Shown here in pieces: positions 29,553 through 39,685 of a stretch of DNA of 64,000 nt. Position numbers and translations under genes: made by a program. The DNA comes from Streptococcus sp. SPS1 (GTDB taxonomy: Bacteria > Bacillota > Bacilli > Lactobacillales > Streptococcaceae), in contig NZ_JAQFJG010000005.1 of assembly GCF_030439915.1 (NCBI RefSeq), forward strand, positions 61,015 through 125,014, given 5' to 3'. Within the stretch, counting starts at the first letter, position 1. Every line of letters starts with the position of its first letter. Below the pieces are notes generated by a model. The model made no database searches and had not been told where the DNA came from. It saw only the letters and a program-made list of their open reading frames with translations.

Positions 29553-30813
29553 ATGGTGGAATTAAGTGTGAGACGTTTGAGTTAGAAATGAGGCTAACTA
29601 TGTCAAAACATAAACACCTTACCCTTTCAGACCGTAATGATATCCAACTGGGCTTAGAGCGCGGTGAAACCTTCAAAGCTATCGGGCAACTTATTCTAAA
29701 AGACCCAACTACTGTTTCCAAAGAAGTCAAACGAAACAGACAGGTCCGAGAATCTACATGCCATAACCTTCCTTGCCCTCTACTCGACAAAGCTCCCTTT
29801 GTCTGTAATGGGTGTCCTAAAAGAAGACAAAACTGTGGCTATCAGAAAATCTTCTATCTCGCTAAACAAGCTCAAAAACAATACGAACAAACTCTTGTCG
29901 AAGCTCGTGAAGGAACTCCCCTCAATTCCAAGACCTTCTGGGACATGGATAAAATCATTTCTGATGGGGTTAAAAAGGGACAACACATCTATCATATCCT
30001 CAAAACTCATAACCTTGATGTCAGCTCCTCAACCGTCTATCGACACATCCGAAAAGGGTACCTGTCTATCGCTCCTATTGACCTAGCCAGAGCCGTTAAA
30101 TTCAAAGAAAGACGGAAAAGTAAGCTACCTTCTATCCCTAAAGAAGCTAAAAAAGGACGTTCCTATGAGGATCTTCAAAACTATTTAAAACTGAATCAAC
30201 TAGACTCTTGGCTAGAAATGGATACAGTTCTGGAGAGGATGGGAGGCAAAGTCCTACTGACCTTCAATTTATCTTTCTGTAACTTTATCTTCGCTAGACT
30301 TCTGGATAATAAAACTGCCCTTGAGGTTACCAAACACCTCTATGATATCAAGAATACTCTTCATCAAGCGGACAAAGACTTCTTCCAACTTTTTCCTGTC
30401 ATCCTGACAGATAATGGTGGAGAGTTTGCCAGGGTTGATGACATCGAAATGGATGTGCGAGGAGAGAGTAAGCTATTCTTTTGTGACCCTAATCGCTCTG
30501 ACCAGAAAGGGAGAATTGAGAAAAATCACACGCTGGTTCGCGATATTCTACCTAAGGGAACTTCCTTTGACAACTTAACTCAGGAGGACATCAATCTAGT
30601 TTGTTCGCATGTCAACAGCGTCAAACGTGCTACTTTGAATGGAAAGTCAGCCTATGAGCTCTTTGCATTTACCTATGGAGAAGAGATTCCTAAGCTTTTC
30701 GGCATTTCTAAAATACCTGCAGAAGACGTCTGCCAGTCGTCTAAATTACTCCAACATAAGTTCTAAAAACTAACCTTTAACCCCATTCAAACGTCTCACA
30801 CTAACTTCCACTT
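29553..30813 (+). mobile_element. IS30-family insertion sequence
   Basis: Imperfect terminal inverted repeats flank one transposase gene: GTGGAATTAAGTGTGAGACG (from 29556) at the left and the reverse of TTCAAACGTCTCACACTAAC (from 30787) at the right, 23 of 25 bases matching. A second IR-like copy, GAAGTGGAAATTAGTCT, lies just outside at 29523-29539. A target duplication of the 2-3 bp usual for IS30 cannot be judged by eye. Confidence 0.85.
29600..30766 (+). CDS. IS30-family transposase
   Basis: This 388-aa DDE transposase starts at MSKHKHLTLSD. An N-terminal helix-turn-helix (FKAIGQLILKDPTTVSKEVKR) and a Cys cluster (CPLLDKAPFVCNGCPKRRQNC) lead to a second helix-turn-helix (SSSTVYRHIRKG). 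The DDE core follows: WLEMDTV (D), ILTDNGGEF (D) and DQKGRIEKNH (E), with the IS30 N-terminal order. No stop or frameshift is seen, so it is probably functional. Confidence 0.92.
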   Translation: MSKHKHLTLSDRNDIQLGLERGETFKAIGQLILKDPTTVSKEVKRNRQVRESTCHNLPCPLLDKAPFVCNGCPKRRQNCGYQKIFYLAKQAQKQYEQTLVEAREGTPLNSKTFWDMDKIISDGVKKGQHIYHILKTHNLDVSSSTVYRHIRKGYLSIAPIDLARAVKFKERRKSKLPSIPKEAKKGRSYEDLQNYLKLNQLDSWLEMDTVLERMGGKVLLTFNLSFCNFIFARLLDNKTALEVTKHLYDIKNTLHQADKDFFQLFPVILTDNGGEFARVDDIEMDVRGESKLFFCDPNRSDQKGRIEKNHTLVRDILPKGTSFDNLTQEDINLVCSHVNSVKRATLNGKSAYELFAFTYGEEIPKLFGISKIPAEDVCQSSKLLQHKF

Positions 30814-30859
30814 CTACTAACAGTGGAACTTCGTTTGGGAATTTAGCATTTTTTTATTT

Positions 30860-31560
30860 GATGTGATTCGAATGTGATAATGTCTTTAGTAAATCGAACG
30901 TGAAAATGTCTCATTTGATAGAATAGTCATATGAAAAGGATCCAACTAAATATGAATGAAACGAAAAAATATCTTGTGATAACAGCTATTGCCCAATGAA
31001 AAAAACAAAGAAACGAGCCTGTGTCGAACTCAATCTTTCTGAAAGACAAATCAATCGTCTGCTACTAGTCTATCAACAGAAAGGAAAAGAAGCCTTCAGA
31101 CACGGAAGCAGAAATCGAAAACCAAAACAGGCAATCCCTGATGAAATCAAAGAACGTGTCCTAAAGCGATACCTCTCCTATGAAACATATAAACCAAATG
31201 TTCTTCATTTCTGTGAATTACTAGCTGAAGAAGAGGGAATTAAGCTCTCTGATACAACTGTTAGAAAAATACTCTATAAGGAAAACATTCTCCTAAGTCT
31301 CACAGAAAGACAAAGAAGAGAGTAAGAAAACAAGCTAAACTGAACCTGAATCAACCCCTAGACAATCCAATCTTACCGACGGCTGAAGACTTCCTGGAAG
31401 ACCCTAAAAAGGTATATCCTAGTAGACCCAGAAAGAAATTTACTGGAGAACTCATCCAAATGGATGCCAGCCCTCATGCCTGGTTTGGAGCAGAAACCAC
31501 CAACTTACACTTAGCCATTGATGATGCTTCCGGCCATATCCTAGGGGCTTATTTTGATAA
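30860..31560 (+). mobile_element. Truncated IS1202-like element
   Basis: The element comprises the broken transposase plus a 5' end with two tandem copies of GAA-Y-GTGA-W-AATGTCT (about 30870-30907), probably transposase-binding repeats. The 3' part is missing after 31560. Identity with IS1202 (pneumococcal ISNCY-type) rests on recalled protein similarity. Confidence 0.6.
30931..31560 (+). pseudogene. IS1202-like transposase, broken
   Basis: The product is similar to the IS1202 transposase (MNETKKYLVITAIAQ; LSERQINRLLLVYQQKGKEAFRHG; later LIQMDASPHAWFG...HLAIDDASG with the catalytic Asp). Three lesions are visible. A stop codon TGA follows IAQ at about 30997, where Gly is expected. A frameshift near 31293 turns the expected SPKSHRKTKK into another frame. 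The sequence is lost after GAYFDK at ~31560. It is non-functional. Confidence 0.8.
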
Positions 31561-31751
31561 ACGTGAACATAAAAGTCAAAAATAGTAATGAATTTTACAC
31601 TGACGTAGAAACTACTCCAATTGATAACCATACCCTAATAGCCGCGGTTCTTAACCCTATGTATCACCTTTTTTTCTTGCCAAAAAATCACCTTTTCTTG
31701 ATTTTTAATCCTATTTGCTGTATGATAAGGGAAAAGAAAGGGGGTAGAGAT

Positions 31752-32069
31752 ATGGCTTTTACCAATACCCACATGCGGTCAGCTAGTTTTGGCATTGTTA
31801 CCAGCTTGCCTGATGACGTTATTGACTCTTTTTGGTATATCATCGACCATTTCTTAAAAAATGTCTTTGAATTGGAAGAAGAACTTGAGTTTCAATTGCT
31901 TAATAACCAAGGAAAGATTACCTTCCACTTTTCAAGCCAACACCTCCCTACAGCCATTGATTTTGACTTTAACCACCCTTTCGACCCTCTTTATCCCCCC
32001 AGAGTCTTGGTTTTAGATATGGACGGTAGAGAGACTATCCTCCTCCCAGAAGAAAATGACCTATTTTAA
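31752..32069 (+). CDS. DUF960 family protein
   Basis: This 105-aa soluble protein (SFGIVTSLPDDVIDSFWYII near residue 12; LYPPRVLVLDMDGRETILLP near the end) belongs to the DUF960 family of streptococci and relatives; the function is unknown. ATG 31752 follows AAAGGGGG; the longer open frame upstream has no ribosome site. The TAA stop is the first bases of a BOX. It sits at an apparent rearrangement junction between IS debris and the folate genes. Confidence 0.8.
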   Translation: MAFTNTHMRSASFGIVTSLPDDVIDSFWYIIDHFLKNVFELEEELEFQLLNNQGKITFHFSSQHLPTAIDFDFNHPFDPLYPPRVLVLDMDGRETILLPEENDLF

Positions 32070-32172
32070 TACTCAATGAAAATCAAAGAGCAAACTAGGA
32101 AGCTAGCCGCAAGCTGTACTTGAGTACGGTAAGGCGACGCTGACGTGGTTTGAAGAGATTTTCGAAGAGTAT
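32069..32172 (-). repeat. BOX element after DUF960
   Basis: boxC-boxA form without boxB (TACGGTAAGGCGACGCTGACG core). It begins at the DUF960 stop codon. Confidence 0.92.
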
Positions 32173-32173
32173 A

Positions 32174-32219
32174 AAAACTCTAGCCTTCAGTTACAAGCGA
32201 CTGAAAACTAGAGTTTTTT
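32174..32219. terminator. Terminator at the end of the folate operon
   Basis: AAAACTCTAG (32174-32183) and CTAGAGTTTT (32208-32217) with a bulged inner stem form a bidirectional terminator immediately past the folK stop. Confidence 0.85.
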
Positions 32220-33032
32220 CTATTTTTTCAAAGCATTATACAAGTTGCGGATCGGTTGCTTTAAGGTAGGATGGATAAAATGAGGCGCAATTTCTTGAAG
32301 AGATTCAAGGACAAAAAGGCGTTCCGCTATATAAGGATGAGGCAAGATGAGGTTGTCTGTATAAAGAATCTGATCCTCCACAAAGAGCAAGTCCAAATCA
32401 ATCAAACGAGGCCCCCAATGTACTTCTCTCACCCGTCCCATCTCTGACTCAATGGCTAACAAGGTCTCTAATAGAACTGGGGCCGGCAACCAGGTTTCCA
32501 CCTCAACCACTTGATTAGCAAAGCTATCTTGCTCCACACCACCCCAAGGCTCCGTCGTCAAGACACTGGATTCTTTGAGAATATGGATGCTACGAGCTCG
32601 CATCTTCTCAATGGCTTGTTTCAAGTTTGCTTGTTTATCTCCCATATTACTTCCTAGGGCGATAAAGGCCCGTTGCTTGTGACGGTGGATTGTTACTGAG
32701 CAAGTGTCTAGTGGCAAATGCACTGGCGCCCAAGGCTTTTTCAGTTCCAACTTCATTTCTTGGACAAGAGGATAGGCCTCAAAGGTACGTTCTACCAGTT
32801 TGTAGGCTACCGTTTCAATCAAGTCCTCAGTGGTTTCCTGAAACCAAGTCGTCCACTGCTGACACAATTCTCCGTAATGGACAGAAGCCGTTAAATTCAA
32901 GTCTGTAGCCGCCTTGGTCATATCATAGGATAGGATAGCTGAAACGACAAACTTCTGCCCCAATTCTTTCTCACTAGGAAAAAGACCATGATAGGCAAAA
33001 ATTTCCAAATCCTTAATCTGCAGTTGATCCAT
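32220..33032 (-). CDS. sulD: Bifunctional dihydroneopterin aldolase / HPPK (SulD)
   Basis: This 270-aa fusion of two folate enzymes has FolB at ~1-118 ([18 protein letters not shown] with catalytic residues; [12 protein letters not shown]) and FolK at ~120-270 ([19 protein letters not shown]/pterin site [15 protein letters not shown]). Together they turn dihydroneopterin into the pyrophosphorylated pterin used by FolP. Start ATG 33032 follows AAAGGAAT; the earlier in-frame start at 33062 is rejected. A BOX separates it from folE. The fusion is typical of pneumococcus and relatives. Confidence 0.95.
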   Translation of the reverse strand: MDQLQIKDLEIFAYHGLFPSEKELGQKFVVSAILSYDMTKAATDLNLTASVHYGELCQQWTTWFQETTEDLIETVAYKLVERTFEAYPLVQEMKLELKKPWAPVHLPLDTCSVTIHRHKQRAFIALGSNMGDKQANLKQAIEKMRARSIHILKESSVLTTEPWGGVEQDSFANQVVEVETWLPAPVLLETLLAIESEMGRVREVHWGPRLIDLDLLFVEDQILYTDNLILPHPYIAERLFVLESLQEIAPHFIHPTLKQPIRNLYNALKK

Positions 33033-33076
33033 AATGATTCCTTTCTCGAAAAATCCGCCCAAAGCGGATTCTTTTT

Positions 33077-33191
33077 ATACTCAATGAAAATCAAAGTGCA
33101 AACTAGGAAGCTAGCCGCAGTCTGCTCAAAACACTGTTTTGAGGTTGCAGATGGAAGCTGACGTGGTTTGAATTTGATTTTTGAAGAGTAT
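33077..33191 (-). repeat. BOX element between sulD and folE
   Basis: boxC start ATACTCAATGAAAATCAAAG, inner GCTCAAAACACTGTTTTGAG, boxA end TTTTTGAAGAGTAT. The folE TAA overlaps its end. It interrupts the folate operon. Confidence 0.9.
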
Positions 33192-33745
33192 TATAGTCCC
33201 ATTAAACGATAGGCCTGATCTCGAAGGTCCTTATCTGTTTCAAATAGACCACGAGCTACTGTCGTCAAGGTTGCAGTTCCTGGTTTTCTGACACCACGCA
33301 TGCTCATACACATATGTTCTGCCTCAATGACAACAAAGGCTCCCTTAGCGCCTAGATACTCCATCAAGGCATCGGCTACTTCGATATTCAAACGTTCTTG
33401 AATTTGTGGTTTTTTCGAATAAACTTCAACCGTACGGGCTAGCTTAGACAAACCTGCCACACGACCATCTGGAATATAGGCAATATGCGCTCTCCCATAA
33501 AATGGCAAGAAGTGGTGTTCACACATGGTATGGAAAAAGATATCCTTTTCTACCACCATATTATCGTCAATAATCTCAAAAGATTTTGACAAATGTTCCT
33601 CCGCTGTTTGACCAAGACCTGAAAAAATCTCTTGATACATACGAGCGACACGAGCAGGTGTTTCCTGCAAGCCCTCGCGATTAACGTCCTCTCCTACAGC
33701 CTCGATAATCATTTTTACAGCTGTTTCAATCTTTTGTGTATCCAT
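33191..33745 (-). CDS. folE: GTP cyclohydrolase I
   Basis: This 184-aa enzyme makes dihydroneopterin triphosphate from GTP. The zinc/substrate motifs are [18 protein letters not shown] (Cys-Glu-His-His, ~76) and [12 protein letters not shown] (~147). It overlaps the end of folC by 20 nt. Its stop is immediately followed by a BOX element. Confidence 0.96.
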   Translation of the reverse strand: MDTQKIETAVKMIIEAVGEDVNREGLQETPARVARMYQEIFSGLGQTAEEHLSKSFEIIDDNMVVEKDIFFHTMCEHHFLPFYGRAHIAYIPDGRVAGLSKLARTVEVYSKKPQIQERLNIEVADALMEYLGAKGAFVVIEAEHMCMSMRGVRKPGTATLTTVARGLFETDKDLRDQAYRLMGL

Positions 33746-35048
33746 TTTCGTTCTTCCTCTCCATCAAATAGGCTCTCACTTGGCTCAAGAAATACAAGGA
33801 ACCCGTGATAATCCTAACTGTTTGTTTCTCTTCTTTTTTATCTGTCAATTTCTGCTCTAGAAAATCCTGCCAACCTTGGTAGCTGAGATTTCTAGACTTA
33901 GCTGCCTCTTTCAGCACGCTTTCATCAGTCGCCCGACCATCCGCAAAATGTGTCAGGGTAAGCTCGGTATTCGGCATGGTCCCCAGCAAGTCCAACATAT
34001 CCTCCAAGGCCTTGGTTTTGATACAAGTAAAGAGGATTTCCTTACGATAATCCGCAAAGCGTTCTTGCAAGGTTGCTAGTAAAGCCTTGATAGCATGGGG
34101 ATTGTGGGCCCCATCCAAGATCATCAAGGGGTTCCTTGACACGACCTCCAGACGCCCCGGCCATCTTGTTTCTTCCAGAGCTTGAGCAAGCAAGTGATTG
34201 CTTGCTAGTTCTCGACCATCTTCTTGACAAAAAGTATCAAGTAAAGCTATGGCCATCCCAGCATTCTCTATCTGGTGCAAACCAAGCAGGCCAGTCTGGA
34301 AGCGACCTTGTCTGACAACACTTGTATAGTCAAAGACTTCGCCTGTAACCACACTCTTTTGATGGCTAACCTGATAATCTTTCTCATAGGCAAGTCTCGG
34401 CGCATCTTTCCCTTCCGCAATGCGGTCAATCACAGCCAGCGCTTCTGGAGCAATACGCCCTGTTACCAAGGGAATACCTTGTTTGATAATACCAGCTTTC
34501 TGCTCTGCTATGGCTTCCAAGGTGTCACCAAGTAGGGCTACATGGTCCAATCCAATAGTCGTAATTCCTGTCAAAATGGGCTGACAGACATTGGTACTAT
34601 CCAAGAGTCCACCCATGCCCACTTCCATGATAGCCACATCTACTTGCTCTGAGGCAAAGTAGTCATAGGCTATGGCTGTGATAATCTCAAACTCGGTTGT
34701 GCCCTGTAAATTGGCAGCCACTTCTCCCTCCAGCAAAGACTGATAGTCTGCCATGAGGGTTTCGAGTCTAGCCTCTGGGATAGATTCCCCATTGATGCTA
34801 ATCTGGTCTGTGTAATGAATGAGATAGGGCGAGCTGAAAACTCCAACTCTCAGCTCTAGTTTTTCTAGCATATTCTTCAAAAAAGTAATGGTAGACCCCT
34901 TGCCATTGGTCCCTCCGATATGGATGACCTTGAGTTTGAGATGGGGATTGCCACGCAAAGCTAATAGTTCCACCATGCGTTCCAAGCCAAAATGCGGTTG
35001 GTCCGTCCGGTAGTTGGCAATCCACTGATTGTTTTGAATCTCTTTCAT
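33726..35048 (-). CDS. folC: Folylpolyglutamate / dihydrofolate synthase (SulB)
   Basis: This 440-aa Mur-ligase-fold protein has an ATP loop [11 protein letters not shown] (~43-53), folate-loop residues [12 protein letters not shown], and [10 protein letters not shown] (~308) at the C-terminal domain. It attaches glutamate to dihydropteroate/folates. It begins 2 nt after folP ends and overlaps folE, so translation is coupled across the operon. Confidence 0.94.
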   Translation of the reverse strand: MKEIQNNQWIANYRTDQPHFGLERMVELLALRGNPHLKLKVIHIGGTNGKGSTITFLKNMLEKLELRVGVFSSPYLIHYTDQISINGESIPEARLETLMADYQSLLEGEVAANLQGTTEFEIITAIAYDYFASEQVDVAIMEVGMGGLLDSTNVCQPILTGITTIGLDHVALLGDTLEAIAEQKAGIIKQGIPLVTGRIAPEALAVIDRIAEGKDAPRLAYEKDYQVSHQKSVVTGEVFDYTSVVRQGRFQTGLLGLHQIENAGMAIALLDTFCQEDGRELASNHLLAQALEETRWPGRLEVVSRNPLMILDGAHNPHAIKALLATLQERFADYRKEILFTCIKTKALEDMLDLLGTMPNTELTLTHFADGRATDESVLKEAAKSRNLSYQGWQDFLEQKLTDKKEEKQTVRIITGSLYFLSQVRAYLMERKNENGYTKD

Positions 35049-35049
35049 C

Positions 35050-36012
<963 letters not shown>

Positions 36013-36124
36013 TCAAGGCTTTTCACCATATTATTTCTCTATTTTACCATAAAAAGAAAAAGATGGACACGATTGCATTCATCTTTTTCCCAGTAGAAAC
36101 GAGTAAGCAATTGTCAATAATCTT

Positions 36125-36228
36125 ATACTCTTCGAAAATCTCTTCAAATCGCGTCAACGTCGCCTTGCCGTACTTAAGTACAGCCTGCGGCTAGTTTCCT
36201 AGTTTACTCTTTGATTTTCATTGAGTAT
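36125..36228 (+). repeat. BOX element before the CPBP protease end
   Basis: boxA-boxC form on the plus strand. It lies between folP and the CPBP gene, with the CPBP TAA stop at its edge. Confidence 0.92.
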
Positions 36229-36938
36229 TAAACAGAAATCCCTAATGTCCGACTCAAAATCACCACAAGAGCCAGCAAACAGAAAACAACCCCATTCACA
36301 ATCATGTGAAGTAAGATAGACATTTCCAAACGTTGGGTTTTATAAACTGTCCAAGTTAGCACAGTTGACATTCCTCCATAGATAAGAAGAGAAGGCAGAT
36401 TTGTCGGTAAATGAAGCAAGGCAAAGATAATAGCACCGACTATATAACCCACATTTTCTTTACCACGAAAGAGTTTTTTAGGAATCACTCCTCGACATAA
36501 AATCTCCTCACAAATAGGAGCTATTAGAACCAGTAAGAAAAAACTGGAAATTAAGGAACTATTCTGGACCAAATCATTAATATTTGATTGATTGCTGGTT
36601 GTTGTTTCATTCATCAAATGCAGTAAGACCACACCAATAATATTAAAGGCAAGAATCACTAGATAGCTTAAGGCCAATCTAGCCAAATCCTTAGCCTTGA
36701 AAAACGATAAACCAAAACTAGCCAACTGTGTTTTCCTAGCACCTATTATAAATACAGTTAAAACCACAAGAGATAAGGCCCCTACTAATAGTCCAGTTTG
36801 AAGCAGTGGAAATTTTCTGCTGGTTAGAAAAGTTGCTAGGGCTAAAGGAAGCTGAGAAAACAAAAGCCCTACTAGAAAGATTATTAACCACTTCCCCCTG
36901 TTTAATACTTCACCCCAAATATTCTTTTTTATCATCAA
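36228..36938 (-). CDS. CPBP-family intramembrane metalloprotease
   Basis: This 236-aa protein with about seven membrane segments carries the CAAX-protease/bacteriocin-processing motifs: EEILCRGVIPKKLF (EExxxR, ~142), FALLHLPTN (FxxxH, ~170) and HMIVNGVVF (HxxxN, ~211). Relatives process bacteriocins or provide self-immunity. No bacteriocin gene is visible nearby, so the role is open. It stands alone between a BOX and the purine permease. Confidence 0.88.
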   Translation of the reverse strand: MMIKKNIWGEVLNRGKWLIIFLVGLLFSQLPLALATFLTSRKFPLLQTGLLVGALSLVVLTVFIIGARKTQLASFGLSFFKAKDLARLALSYLVILAFNIIGVVLLHLMNETTTSNQSNINDLVQNSSLISSFFLLVLIAPICEEILCRGVIPKKLFRGKENVGYIVGAIIFALLHLPTNLPSLLIYGGMSTVLTWTVYKTQRLEMSILLHMIVNGVVFCLLALVVILSRTLGISV

Positions 36939-37039
36939 TCATACTCCTACCATTCAATCAAAATCACCTACCTAGTTTGAAGCAATTTTCAAGTAACTAT
37001 AATATAAAAAGGGGAGAACCCCTTTTTATATTATAGCAT

Positions 37040-38458
37040 TTATAGTGCCATGCTGATGTAGTTCAGGATAAACAAGGCATCCAAAATCCAAATCATGACA
37101 TGAACATCTTTAGCTTGACCTTTGACAAGCTTAGTCAAAGTGTAAGTCAAGAAACCAACTGCAATCCCTTGAGTGATAGAGTAGCTGAATCCCATAAAGA
37201 TAGATGTGAAGAAAGCAGGAACCGCTTCAGACATATCGTCCCAATGGATATTTTTCAAGCTAGCCAACATCATAATCCCAACGATAATCAAGATTGGAGC
37301 TGTAGCGGCTGTTGGTACAATCGCTAGAAGTGGGCTAAAGAAGCTTGAGATCGCAAAACAGATTGCCACGACCAAGGCTGTCAAACCAGTACGTCCACCT
37401 GCACCAATACCAGCAGCAGACTCAACATAAGTCGTTACGTTCGAAGTACCTGCGATGGCACCAATTGAAGTACCAATCAAGTCAGAGTAAAGAGCCTTGT
37501 CCAACTTAGCTGATTGATGATTTTCACCATTTGTCGCTACGATACCAACTTTTTCACCTGTACCAATCAAGGTACCAATTGTATCAAAAATATCTGTCAA
37601 TGAGAAGGCAAGAATAGCCATCAGAGTTTCAGGCAAGCGAGCTGTATCTGAAATCAAAGCTCCCAAACCTTCTGAACCAAGAGCTGCACCAAAGATTGTC
37701 TTCAAATCTTCAAAAGCTGCACCAACATGGTTATTAGCAAAATCGATGCTTGACAAATCTACCAAACCAACTGCAATAGCAAGAACAGTTGTTGTCAAGA
37801 TAGAGAGAATAATTCCCCCTTTAATTCCTTTGATAACAAAGAAAATTGTGATAGCAAGTCCTGCAAGAGCCACCAAAACAGCTGGATTATTAAAGCTGAC
37901 CAAGCCTGGAACTGCTGAAGAGTTTGCTGCAATCGTTGCTTGAGCCTTGTCAGCCCCTTCTCCCACAACAGTATAGTTGCCTGGATCAATCGTAAATTTC
38001 AAAAGTCCAGCATTCTTAATTCCCACGTAGGCAAGAAAGACACCGATACCAGCTGAAATAGCTGAGCGAAGGGCATTTGGAATCGATTCAATGATCATTT
38101 TACGAACATTTGTCAAGGTAATAATCAATGAAATAATCCCACAGATGAAGACCATAGCTAGGGCTTCTTGCCAAGAATAACCGAGTCCAAATACAACTGT
38201 AAAGGTAAAGAAAGCATTGAGTCCCATACCTGGCGCTTGAGCGTATGGCAAGTTAGCATAAAAAGCCATCATCAAGGTACCCGCTACTGCACCAATAATC
38301 GTTGCTAGGAAGACACCCTGAGCAGGCATCCCTGTTTGTGAAAGCATTTGTGGGTTTACAAAGAGAATATAGCTCATTGCAAAGAAAGTTGTTAAACCAG
38401 CGAGAACCTCTGTACGAACGTCTGTACCGTTCTCTTTTAGTTTAAATAATTTGTCCAT
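37040..38458 (-). CDS. NCS2-family purine permease (guanine/hypoxanthine type)
   Basis: This 472-aa protein with 12-14 membrane segments resembles PbuG/AzgA-type transporters (TTFFAMSYILFVNPQML near 22; PGMGLNAFFTFTVVFGLGYSWQEAL near 78). The ATG at 38458 follows GGAG; the earlier start at 38512 has none. A PurBox-like word (TTTTACGAACAAT, about 38474-38490) lies just before the start. The exact purine is not certain. Confidence 0.9.
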   Translation of the reverse strand: MDKLFKLKENGTDVRTEVLAGLTTFFAMSYILFVNPQMLSQTGMPAQGVFLATIIGAVAGTLMMAFYANLPYAQAPGMGLNAFFTFTVVFGLGYSWQEALAMVFICGIISLIITLTNVRKMIIESIPNALRSAISAGIGVFLAYVGIKNAGLLKFTIDPGNYTVVGEGADKAQATIAANSSAVPGLVSFNNPAVLVALAGLAITIFFVIKGIKGGIILSILTTTVLAIAVGLVDLSSIDFANNHVGAAFEDLKTIFGAALGSEGLGALISDTARLPETLMAILAFSLTDIFDTIGTLIGTGEKVGIVATNGENHQSAKLDKALYSDLIGTSIGAIAGTSNVTTYVESAAGIGAGGRTGLTALVVAICFAISSFFSPLLAIVPTAATAPILIIVGIMMLASLKNIHWDDMSEAVPAFFTSIFMGFSYSITQGIAVGFLTYTLTKLVKGQAKDVHVMIWILDALFILNYISMAL

Positions 38459-38647
38459 TATCAATCTCCTTTTAATTTTTACGAACAATAATAGAATTAT
38501 ATCATTTATCATTCACTTTTTCAATATCTTTGTTTGATTTATTTAAGAATTTGATTCAATTTCATTTTTTGTTTGGAATCTGCTTTTCTGCCTGCTTTTT
38601 GTTATAATAGTAGACATCTTATCTGAAAAGACACTAGAAAGGTCCCT

Positions 38648-39460
38648 ATGACGAAAAAAATTATTGCAGTTGACCTAGATGGAACCCTGCTCAACTCAGA
38701 CAGTCAAATTTCTGATTTTACCAAAGAAACCATCAAAAAAGTTGCTGAAAAAGGACATCAAGTTATTATTACGACAGGTCGCCCTTACCGCATGTCAAAA
38801 GATTTCTACCGTGAACTAGGCTTAGATACTCCTATGATTAACTTCAACGGCTCCCTTACTCATTTACCAGACCAAGTTTGGGATTTTGAAAAGTGTTTAA
38901 CTGTAGACAAAAAATATCTGCTAGACATGGTTCAACGTTCAGAGGACATTCAAGCCGATTTTATCGCTGGAGAATATCGTAAAAAATTCTACATTACAAA
39001 TCCTAATGAAGAAATTGCCAATCCCAAACTATTTGGTGTAGAAGCTTTCCAGCCTGAAGATCGATTCCAGCCTGAGTTGGTAACCAAGGATCCTAACTGT
39101 ATTCTGTTGCAGACCAGAGCTAGTGACAAGTATGCCTTGGCAAAAGAAATGAATGCCTTCTACCAGCATCAACTGTCTATCAATACCTGGGGAGGTCCGC
39201 TCAATATCCTTGAGTGTACTCCAAAAGGAGTCAATAAAGCCTTTGCTTTGGACTACTTGCTCAAGGTAATGAACCGCGACAAAAAGGATTTGATTGCCTT
39301 TGGAGATGAACACAACGATACCGAAATGCTCGCTTTTGCTGGGAAAGGTTATGCAATGAAAAATGCCAACCCAGATCTACTCCCCTATGCAGATGAGCAA
39401 ATTCCCTTGACAAATGACCAAGACGGAGTTGCCAAAACCCTGCAAGACTTATTCTTATAG
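38648..39460 (+). CDS. Cof-type HAD-IIB phosphatase
   Basis: This 270-aa protein has motif I DLDGTLLNSD (~8-17, nucleophile Asp), motif II ITTGRP (Thr near 41), and motif III/IV GDEHNDTEML (~216). Cof-type members dephosphorylate sugar phosphates, PLP or FMN; the substrate is unknown. It is divergent from the purine permease and closed by its own terminator. Confidence 0.92.
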   Translation: MTKKIIAVDLDGTLLNSDSQISDFTKETIKKVAEKGHQVIITTGRPYRMSKDFYRELGLDTPMINFNGSLTHLPDQVWDFEKCLTVDKKYLLDMVQRSEDIQADFIAGEYRKKFYITNPNEEIANPKLFGVEAFQPEDRFQPELVTKDPNCILLQTRASDKYALAKEMNAFYQHQLSINTWGGPLNILECTPKGVNKAFALDYLLKVMNRDKKDLIAFGDEHNDTEMLAFAGKGYAMKNANPDLLPYADEQIPLTNDQDGVAKTLQDLFL

Positions 39461-39468
39461 TCCATACT

Positions 39469-39492
39469 GACCAGCTTACAAGCTGGTCTTTG
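39469..39492 (+). terminator. Terminator of the HAD gene
   Basis: GACCAGCTT and AAGCTGGTC (39469-39488) form a stem followed by a T-rich stretch. Confidence 0.75.
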
Positions 39493-39570
39493 TGCTCTTT
39501 TCACAGTCTCATCAACCAGTTAATCGATTGTTCTATTTTTTGCCTCCAAAACCTTGGAAAAGGCTTTCTT

Positions 39571-39588
39571 TTGTGATATACTTCACAT
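39571..39588. promoter_or_regulatory. Rex-like operator upstream of adhP
   Basis: TTGTGATATACTTCACAT is a near-palindrome close to the Rex consensus (TTGTGA-N6-TCACAA; last base differs). It overlaps a possible -10 (TATACT) and lies about 100 nt before adhP. Rex represses fermentation genes when NADH is low. Confidence 0.65.
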
Positions 39589-39685
39589 ATAAAGTACAAG
39601 AGAGCTCGTCATACTCGACTCTGTTGACACAAAATCAATCCAGTCCCGTTATCCCTGTTCTCGGTCAATATAAAGGAGGATAGCT

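Noticed and set aside
36228..36938. CPBP protease as part of a bacteriocin locus
   Set aside because: No double-glycine peptide, transporter or immunity cluster is visible around it.
38474..38490. PurR box before the purine permease
   Set aside because: TTTTACGAACAAT matches only partly and lies within ~20 nt of the start codon; noted in the gene entry but not called as a feature.
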